In this document: positions 56,807 through 64,000 of the stretch, piece after piece
Position numbering within the stretch: the first letter of the stretch is position 1
How the letters are laid out: every line of letters begins with the position of its first letter
NCBI RefSeq assembly: GCF_002940665.1
Contig: NZ_MIGY01000001.1
Location: 496,001 to 560,000 of the forward strand
Origin: Xanthomonas arboricola
GTDB lineage: Bacteria > Pseudomonadota > Gammaproteobacteria > Xanthomonadales > Xanthomonadaceae
Direction: 5' to 3'
DNA: 64,000 nucleotides
Notes under the pieces: generated by a model
Database searches by the model: none
What the model saw: the letters and a program-made list of their open reading frames with translations, nothing else
Told to the model about the DNA's origin: nothing
Program-made: the position numbers and the translations under genes

Positions 56807-57232
56807 TGGAAGGCCTATGCGAATGCAGCTGGAGAGGCATGGCGGGGCCGCATCCGGCAAGAGACCGGGATGCAGACCGGCGTCGCCGCCAAGCCTGCAT
56901 TATTCCAGAAGCACGCCGGCATGCAGGGATCTGCTGCTGCCCCCGTGTTACTGGTCCACTGCGTGCGCGTCGCCTGCGTGGATGATGGCCGGCTGCGTCG
57001 TCATCGCTCGTGGATTCGTTGCCGAGCATGCACAACAGCCAAGGGCTCTAAATCGAACCGTGCAAGCCGATCGACCTAGCCGACAAGGCACTACAGACAA
57101 CGACGATCGACCAAACCGCTGGCACGACGCATCGCTTGGCCACCGGCTCCGGCAATCAGATATCGCCGCCACAAAAAAAGGCCGCCCGAAGGCGGCCTTT
57201 CTGACGCTCACACGCTTGCGCGCGCAGCGTGC
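56807..57232. other. Gene-free region between nadE and sucD
   Basis: No open frame with a credible start or protein-like composition is seen in 426 bases. It contains the sucD terminator at its right end and must hold the nadE promoter. Nothing else was recognised. Confidence 0.6.
57173..57200 (-). terminator. Rho-independent terminator of sucCD
   Basis: On the minus strand AAAGGCCGCC-TTCG-GGCGGCCTTT is a perfect 10-bp stem with a stable TTCG tetraloop and a T-run, 33 bases past the sucD stop. Confidence 0.95.
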
Positions 57233-58108
57233 TTACTTCACCAGCGCAGCGATCGCCGCACCCAGATCGCCCGGCGAACGGACGGTCTTGACGCCGGCGG
57301 CTTCCATCGCCGCGAACTTGCCTTCGGCAGTGCCCTTGCCGCCCGATGCGATCGCACCGGCGTGGCCCATGCGCTTGCCGGCCGGAGCCGATGCACCGGC
57401 GATGAAGCCAACCACCGGTTTCTTCACAAACTGCTTGATGTACTCGGCACCGGCTTCCTCGGCGTCGCCACCGATTTCGCCAACCATGATGATGCCTTCG
57501 GTCTGCGGGTCTTCGTTGAACAGCTTGAGGCAGTCGACGAAGTTCAGGCCGTTGATCGGGTCGCCACCGATACCGATGCAGGTGCTCTGGCCCAGGCCCA
57601 CTTCGGTGGTCTGCTTGACCGCTTCATAGGTCAGGGTGCCCGAACGCGACACGATGCCGATCTTGCCCGGCTTGTGGATGTGGCCCGGCATGATGCCGAT
57701 CTTGCACTCGCCCGGGGTGATCACGCCGGGGCAGTTCGGCCCGATCAGCACGGTGTCCGGATGCGAGCGGGTCAGCACGTTCTTGACCCGCAGCATGTCC
57801 AGTACAGGAATGCCTTCGGTGATGCAGACGATGACCTTGATGCCGGCCGCAGCCGCTTCCAGGATGGCATCGGCCGCGTACGGCGGCGGCACGTAGATCA
57901 CCGACGCATCGGCGCCGGTGCTCTGCACGGCATCGGCCACGGTGTTGAACACCGGCAGGTCGATATGCGTGGTGCCGCCCTTGCCCGGCGTCACGCCGCC
58001 GACGACCTGGGTGCCGTACTCGATCATCTGAGTGGCGTGGAAGGTGCCCTGCTGGCCGGTGAAGCCCTGCACGATCACCTTGGTGTTCTTGTTAATCAAA
58101 ACGGACAT
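57233..58108 (-). CDS. sucD: Succinyl-CoA synthetase alpha subunit
   Basis: The 291-residue alpha subunit of the TCA-cycle enzyme converts succinyl-CoA to succinate with ATP or GTP formation. It has the CoA-binding Rossmann start [30 protein letters not shown], and the phosphohistidine in [15 protein letters not shown] (about His249). It follows sucC by 24 bases in one operon and ends before the terminator. Confidence 0.98.
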   Translation of the reverse strand: MSVLINKNTKVIVQGFTGQQGTFHATQMIEYGTQVVGGVTPGKGGTTHIDLPVFNTVADAVQSTGADASVIYVPPPYAADAILEAAAAGIKVIVCITEGIPVLDMLRVKNVLTRSHPDTVLIGPNCPGVITPGECKIGIMPGHIHKPGKIGIVSRSGTLTYEAVKQTTEVGLGQSTCIGIGGDPINGLNFVDCLKLFNEDPQTEGIIMVGEIGGDAEEAGAEYIKQFVKKPVVGFIAGASAPAGKRMGHAGAIASGGKGTAEGKFAAMEAAGVKTVRSPGDLGAAIAALVK

Positions 58109-58132
58109 GGATAGTTCCTTCGGTGTCGTGAA

Positions 58133-59302
58133 TCAGGCGGCGTTCTTGACAGCTTCGACGACCTTCTTGGCACCGTCGTTGATGTTGTCGGCCGGGATGA
58201 TGGCCATGCCGCTGTCGCGCAGCAGCTGCTTGCCTTCCTCCACATTGGTGCCTTCCAGGCGCACCACGACCGGAACCTTGACGCCCACTTCCTTGACCGC
58301 AGCGATGATGCCCTCGGCAATCATGTCGCAGCGGACGATGCCGCCGAAGATGTTGACGAAGATGCCTTCGACCTTGTCCGAGGACAGGATCAGCTTGAAC
58401 GCTTCGATGACGCGCTGCTTGTTGGCACCGCCGCCCACGTCCAGGAAGTTCGCCGGCTCGCCGCCGTTGAGCTTGATGACGTCCATGGTGGCCATGGCCA
58501 GGCCTGCACCGTTGACCATGCAACCGATGTTGCCGTCCATGGTGACGTAGTTGATGTCCAGCTCCGACGCGGTGACTTCGGTCTCGTCTTCCTGCGTCTT
58601 GTCGCGCATGGCGATCAGCTGCTTCTGACGGAACGCGGCGTTGTCGTCGCTGTCGAACTTGCCGTCCAGCGCATACAGGTTGCCGTCGTCCAGGATCGCC
58701 AGCGGGTTGATTTCAACCAGCGCCAGATCCTTTTCGTTGAACAGCTTGTACAGGTTCACCATGATGCTGGCGAACTGGCCGGCCTGCTTGGCGGTCAAGC
58801 CGAGCTTGAAGCCGAAATCGCGACCGTGGTAGCCCTGCACGCCTTCGACGAAATCGACATTGAGCGCGTGGATCAGTTCCGGGGTTTCGGCCGCGACCTG
58901 CTCGATTTCCACGCCGCCTTCCGAAGAAGCGATGTAGGTGATGGTCTTGGTGCCACGGTCGACCAGCACCGACAGGTACAGCTCCTTGACGATCTCACCG
59001 GCGGTGGTCACCAGCACCAGGTTGATCGGCAGCTCGACGCCGGCGGTCTGATAGGTGGACATCTTGGTGCCGAGCATCTTGGCTGCTGCGGCCTTCACAT
59101 CGTCGGTGGTCTTGCAGAACTTGACGCCGCCAGCCTTGCCGCGGCCGCCCGCGTGGATCTGCGCTTTCACCATCCAAGGGCCCTTGCCCAGGGAATTAGC
59201 GGCTTCGACCGCTTCGTCCGGAGTAGCCGCGACCTTACCGGCCGGGACGGGAATGCCGTACTCGGCAAGCAGCTGTTTTGACTGGTATTCGTGGAAATTC
59301 AT
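58133..59302 (-). CDS. sucC: Succinyl-CoA synthetase beta subunit
   Basis: The 389-residue beta subunit has an N-terminal ATP-grasp domain ([59 protein letters not shown]) and a C-terminal ligase domain ([28 protein letters not shown]). Length is the usual 388-389. It is the first gene of sucCD, divergent from pilS across a 232-base intergenic region that must hold both promoters. In many bacteria sucCD follows sucAB; here those genes are not in the window. Confidence 0.98.
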   Translation of the reverse strand: MNFHEYQSKQLLAEYGIPVPAGKVAATPDEAVEAANSLGKGPWMVKAQIHAGGRGKAGGVKFCKTTDDVKAAAAKMLGTKMSTYQTAGVELPINLVLVTTAGEIVKELYLSVLVDRGTKTITYIASSEGGVEIEQVAAETPELIHALNVDFVEGVQGYHGRDFGFKLGLTAKQAGQFASIMVNLYKLFNEKDLALVEINPLAILDDGNLYALDGKFDSDDNAAFRQKQLIAMRDKTQEDETEVTASELDINYVTMDGNIGCMVNGAGLAMATMDVIKLNGGEPANFLDVGGGANKQRVIEAFKLILSSDKVEGIFVNIFGGIVRCDMIAEGIIAAVKEVGVKVPVVVRLEGTNVEEGKQLLRDSGMAIIPADNINDGAKKVVEAVKNAA

Positions 59303-59534
59303 GCGTCACCGTGGGAAAAGGAAACGACCGCTGCGTGCAACGCAGACCGCCAGGGCGGCACGTCAAGAGACGCGAACGGGCCGCCTATTGTGGCTGACCG
59401 CGCCGTGCGGCGCAAAATTCGGCGATATTGCCCGCCCGATCGCAGCGCTTGCATGCAGCCCGGCACTGTGTGCACGCGCGGCACAGATCACGCACTTGCC
59501 TATACTCGCGGCTCGTTCCAGCGGGGGAATCGGT

Positions 59535-61148
59535 TTGCCATCCAGCGCATCGCTTATCGACCGGTTCCAGTCAGCGCCGCAGCGCGAGCTGTACTTCTTC
59601 TCGCTGTATCGGGTGCTGGTGGCCGGCTTGATCGCCGCGCTGGTGTTCAGCCCGTTATCCGACGCCATCCCCGAGCCGCGCTACCCGCGCCTGGCCGCCG
59701 GTGTGGCGATCGGGTATCTCTGCATGGCCGTGCCGCTGCTGTTCTGGGGCCGCAGCGAGCGCCGCCTGACCACCACCGTGTTCTGCTCGGTGCTGGCCGA
59801 CATCCTCGCCGCCACCCTGGCCACGCACGCCCTGCCCGGCGCCAGCGCCGGCATCGCGATGATGTTGCTGTTCAATGTCGCCGCCGCCTCGCTGCTGCTG
59901 CGCTTGCGCTACGGCATGAGCATCGCGGTGCTCGCCAGCGGCGCCATCGTGCTGGAATACCTGTGGACCCTGCTCGAAGGCGGCGGCGCCGCCCGCCCGG
60001 TGGCCGAATTGGCCATGTTCGCCACCAGCTACGTCGCGGTGGCCTTCATCTGCGAACAGATCGGCTCGCGCGCGCGCCGCAACCAGGTGCTGGCGGAAGA
60101 ACGCGGCGCGCAGGTGGCCAATCTCTACGAAATCAACGAACTGATCATCCGCCGCATGCGCACCGGCGTGCTGGTGGTCGATACGCACAACCACATCACC
60201 CTGGCCAACGAAGCGGCACTGGCGCTGCTGGGCGATGGCGACCAGCGCAACGCCCCGGCCGACCTGTCACTGGCCGCACTCACCCCGGAACTGGCGCGCC
60301 GCCTGCAACGCTGGCGCAGCGGCTGGCGCGAGGAAGAGGCCCCACTGCAACTGGGCGCGGACCGCCCAGAAGTGCAGCCGCGCTTCGTGCGGCTGCTCGC
60401 CGACAGCGACCTGGTACTGGTATTTCTGGACGATGCCAGCGTGGTGTCGCGGCGCGCCGAATCGCTCACCCTGTCGGCGATGGGACGCTTTTCGGCCAGC
60501 CTGGCGCACGAGATCCGCAACCCGCTGGCGGCGATCAGCTACGCCTCGCAGCTGCTGGAAGAATCCCCCGACATCGGCGCTGCCGACCGCCGTCTGCTGC
60601 AGATCATCCACCAGCAATGCCAGCGCACCAACGGCATCGTCGAGAGCGTGCTCGCGCTGGCCCGCCGCGAGCGCGCAAGCCCGGACAACCTGGATCTGGC
60701 CGCCTTCGTGCGCCGCTTCGTGGTCGAGTACCGGCAGACCCTGTCGATGGAAACCGACATCCTGGAGGCCAGCATCCAGGGCAATGCCGTGCATGCCTTG
60801 GTCGACCCCAAGCATCTGCACCAGATCCTGACCGCATTGGTGCACAACGCACTCAAATACGGCCGGGTCATGGACGAGCCGGCGCGGGTGAAGCTGCGTG
60901 TGGAGCGCATGGAGCGCATGGCGGTGATCGACGTGGTCGACCGCGGCCCCGGCATCCCGGAGACCGTGGCCGCACAACTGTTCCGCCCGTTCTACACCAC
61001 CTCCGAACACGGCACCGGGCTGGGCCTGTATATCGCCCAGGAACTGTGCCGCGCCAACCAGGCGCAACTGGACTACGTGTCGGTGCCGGGCGGCGGCGCC
61101 TGTTTCCGGATCCTGTTGCAGGGGCCCAATAGCCTGCTCGGGAAGTGA
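59535..61148 (+). CDS. pilS: Sensor histidine kinase PilS of the type IV pilus regulon
   Basis: The 537-residue kinase has six hydrophobic helices in residues about 26-175 and a PAS-like sensor part (RTGVLVVDTHNHITLANEAA). The dimerisation/phosphotransfer motif SLAHEIRNPLAAISY has the phospho-His at 325, and the ATPase domain has NALKYG, VDRGPGIP, GTGLGLYIA. Start is read as TTG 59535 (MPSSASLIDR) behind GGGGGAA; no better ATG exists until far downstream. It partners with PilR, 184 bases downstream, to control pilin transcription through sigma-54. Six-helix topology matches Pseudomonas PilS. Confidence 0.93.
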   Translation: MPSSASLIDRFQSAPQRELYFFSLYRVLVAGLIAALVFSPLSDAIPEPRYPRLAAGVAIGYLCMAVPLLFWGRSERRLTTTVFCSVLADILAATLATHALPGASAGIAMMLLFNVAAASLLLRLRYGMSIAVLASGAIVLEYLWTLLEGGGAARPVAELAMFATSYVAVAFICEQIGSRARRNQVLAEERGAQVANLYEINELIIRRMRTGVLVVDTHNHITLANEAALALLGDGDQRNAPADLSLAALTPELARRLQRWRSGWREEEAPLQLGADRPEVQPRFVRLLADSDLVLVFLDDASVVSRRAESLTLSAMGRFSASLAHEIRNPLAAISYASQLLEESPDIGAADRRLLQIIHQQCQRTNGIVESVLALARRERASPDNLDLAAFVRRFVVEYRQTLSMETDILEASIQGNAVHALVDPKHLHQILTALVHNALKYGRVMDEPARVKLRVERMERMAVIDVVDRGPGIPETVAAQLFRPFYTTSEHGTGLGLYIAQELCRANQAQLDYVSVPGGGACFRILLQGPNSLLGK

Positions 61149-61332
61149 GCCAGAGCGTTGCGACATGCCTGGAGCAAGCCCAGTGCGCATATGCTGCGAT
61201 CGTGTGCCTGCGGCCAGCCGCTGCGCATCGTGCTTTATCCAACCGGCGCAGCGTTGTTGATCGCGTGAATCGTTCCGCCCGACCCCGCCCGGCAATTGTC
61301 GACTGTCATCGCCGTGGGCTATCGTGCGCCAC

Positions 61333-62727
61333 ATGAACGAACCGAAAAGTGCACTGGTTGTCGATGACGAGCGTGACATTCGCGAACTGCTTGTTCTCAC
61401 CCTGGGCCGGATGGGCCTGCGCATCAGCACCGCGGCCAACCTGGCCGAAGCCCGCGAGCTGCTGGCCAACAATCCCTACGACCTGTGCCTGACCGACATG
61501 CGGTTGCCCGACGGCAACGGCATCGAACTGGTCACCGAAATCGCCAAGCACCATCCGCAGACCCCGGTGGCGATGATCACCGCGTTCGGCAGCATGGACC
61601 TGGCGGTGGAAGCGTTGAAGGCCGGCGCCTTCGACTTCGTCAGCAAGCCGGTGGACATCGGCGTGCTGCGCGGCCTGGTCAAGCACGCGCTGGAACTGAA
61701 CAACCGCGACCGCCCCGCCCCGCCCGCGCCGCCGCCGGAACAGGCCAGCCGCCTGCTCGGCGACTCCAGTGCGATGGAAAGCCTGCGCGCCACCATCGGC
61801 AAGGTCGCGCGCAGCCAGGCGCCGGTCTACATCGTCGGCGAATCGGGCGTGGGCAAGGAGCTGGTCGCACGCACCATCCACGAACAGGGCGCGCGCGCGG
61901 CCGGGCCGTTCGTGCCGGTCAACTGCGGCGCCATTCCCGCCGAACTGATGGAAAGCGAATTCTTCGGCCACAAGAAGGGCAGCTTCACCGGCGCGCATGC
62001 CGACAAGCCCGGCCTGTTCCAGGCCGCGCATGGCGGCACGCTGTTTCTGGACGAAGTAGCCGAATTGCCGCTGCAGATGCAGGTCAAGCTGCTGCGCGCG
62101 ATCCAGGAAAAATCGGTGCGCCCGGTGGGCGCCTCCAGCGAGTCGCTGGTGGACGTGCGCATTCTCTCGGCCACCCACAAGAACCTGGGCGACCTGGTCT
62201 CCGACGGCCGTTTCCGCCACGACCTGTACTACCGCATCAACGTCATCGAACTGCGCGTGCCGCCGCTGCGCGAACGCGGCGGTGACCTGCCGCAACTGGC
62301 CGCGGCCATCATCGCGCGCCTGGCACATAGCCACGGCCGGCCGATTCCGCTGCTGACCCAGTCCGCGCTCGACGCGCTGGACCAATATGGCTTTCCCGGC
62401 AACGTGCGCGAGCTGGAAAACATCCTCGAACGCGCCCTGGCCCTGGCCGAAGACGACCAGATCAGCGCCAGCGACCTGCGCCTGCCCGCCCACGGCGGCC
62501 ATCGCCTCGCCGCCACTCCCGGCAGCGCCGCCGTCGAACCCCGCGAAGCGGTGGTCGACATCGACCCCGCCTCGGCCGCCCTGCCTTCCTACATCGAGCA
62601 ACTGGAGCGCGCCGCGATCCAGAAGGCGCTGGAGGAGAATCGCTGGAACAAGACCAAGACCGCCGCGCAGCTGGGCATCACGTTTCGGGCGTTGCGTTAC
62701 AAGTTGAAGAAGTTGGGGATGGAGTAG
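61333..62727 (+). CDS. pilR: Sigma-54-dependent response regulator PilR
   Basis: The 464-residue NtrC-type activator has a receiver domain (Asp11/Asp12 acidic pocket, phospho-acceptor Asp55 in LTDMRLPDG, Lys105). The central AAA+ domain carries GESGVGKE (169-176), the sigma-54 contact loop GSFTGA (216-221) and LFLDEVAELPL. The C terminus is a Fis-type helix-turn-helix (NKTKTAAQLGITFRALRYKL). The loop has Ser where many homologues have Ala. ATG 61333 is chosen over a GTG at 61324. It activates the major pilin gene in other bacteria; pilA is not in the window. Confidence 0.95.
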   Translation: MNEPKSALVVDDERDIRELLVLTLGRMGLRISTAANLAEARELLANNPYDLCLTDMRLPDGNGIELVTEIAKHHPQTPVAMITAFGSMDLAVEALKAGAFDFVSKPVDIGVLRGLVKHALELNNRDRPAPPAPPPEQASRLLGDSSAMESLRATIGKVARSQAPVYIVGESGVGKELVARTIHEQGARAAGPFVPVNCGAIPAELMESEFFGHKKGSFTGAHADKPGLFQAAHGGTLFLDEVAELPLQMQVKLLRAIQEKSVRPVGASSESLVDVRILSATHKNLGDLVSDGRFRHDLYYRINVIELRVPPLRERGGDLPQLAAAIIARLAHSHGRPIPLLTQSALDALDQYGFPGNVRELENILERALALAEDDQISASDLRLPAHGGHRLAATPGSAAVEPREAVVDIDPASAALPSYIEQLERAAIQKALEENRWNKTKTAAQLGITFRALRYKLKKLGME

Positions 62728-63015
62728 AAGAGCCGGGATTGGGGATTAGGGATTAGGGATTGGGGGAATCGGGAATCGGGAAACGTTGCCGTTCGATTGC
62801 TCTTGTGGGGCCGAAGCGAAGTCGATATCAGCACACGCATGGCTCGCCTTCGATTACCTAATCCCCACTCCGACGCCCCGCCGCTCAGCCCTTTCACGTC
62901 GGCGCAAGAAGCTGCACGAGGGCGGCTCAGAGCACCTCCAACCCGCAAGACAAAGCACGCTACATGCCCTTCTCCCGCCTGCGGGAGAAGGTGCCCGAAG
63001 GGCGGATGAGGGCGC
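62728..63015. repeat. Repeat-bearing gap between the convergent pilR and pilB ends
   Basis: GGGATTGGGGATTAGGGATT and related words (62731-62781) belong to the same family as 47191-47260. At 62969-62990 CTTCTCCCGC-CTG-CGGGAGAAG forms a hairpin followed by GTGCCCGAAGGGCGGATGAGGG, repeating 17712-17760 and ending at the pilB stop. These may act as bidirectional transcription stops. No gene is present. Confidence 0.75.

Positions 63016-64000
<985 letters not shown>

Overview
The window is one continuous, gene-dense stretch of a GC-rich gammaproteobacterial chromosome. It is almost certainly from Xanthomonas or a very close relative. The evidence is the vibrioferrin/xanthoferrin-type siderophore operon, the abundance of TonB-dependent receptors, the sucCD / pilS-pilR / pilB neighbourhood, and families of short palindromic and GGGATTC-type intergenic repeats. 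No phage, insertion sequence, CRISPR array, rRNA or tRNA was recognised. Species cannot be fixed from the sequence alone.

Layout, left to right. 34-2433: TonB-dependent receptor with a strong terminator. 2933-4630: YbaL/Kef-type antiporter with a terminator. 4784-15142: iron-siderophore locus, all on the + strand and headed by a Fur-box-like palindrome. It holds an HpcH/HpaI-aldolase-fold protein of the SbnG (citrate synthase) type, the TonB-dependent siderophore receptor, then an ATP-grasp ligase, an IucA/IucC synthetase, an MFS exporter, a second IucA/IucC synthetase and a PLP decarboxylase. The last five overlap each other and follow the order of the Vibrio pvsABCDE genes. 15412-17612: BtuB-like cobalamin receptor with a cobalamin riboswitch. 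17641-18348: repeat-rich intergenic DNA. 18349-22507: an O-acetylhomoserine sulfhydrylase-type enzyme and clpB, the latter with a near-consensus heat-shock promoter. 22674-30282: six-gene sulfur (sulfonate) operon on the - strand (receptor, flavin monooxygenase, aldo-keto reductase, SsuA-, SsuC- and SsuB-like proteins) behind a perfect inverted-repeat operator candidate.

30374-37613: smaller genes (GIY-YIG, glutathione S-transferase, DUF3014 protein, LprI-domain protein, purine-type permease, a putative calcium-binding/SH3-like exported protein and a lipoprotein), with a repeat-filled gap at 32380-33351. 37843-40278: TonB-dependent receptor paralogous to the first gene. 40405-44355: trehalose operon otsB / GH15 hydrolase / otsA. 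44646-47123: membrane PQQ dehydrogenase. 47629-49560: chemoreceptor, flanked by a 7-bp satellite and a 161-bp tandem repeat. 49996-52831: DCC thioredoxin-like protein, DUF4166, pgeF and rluD, tightly coupled. 52952-57200: bamD, an exported clan-A glycosidase and nadE. 57233-59302: sucD-sucC. 59535-64000: pilS, pilR and the 3' part of pilB, which runs off the right edge.

Functionally the window is dominated by nutrient capture: iron, cobalamin and sulfonates each have their own outer-membrane receptor plus downstream genes, and two more receptors have unknown ligands. The remainder is housekeeping and stress functions. Coordinates rest on visible start codons, ribosome-binding sites and frame. 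Family assignments come from recognised motifs, not database searches.
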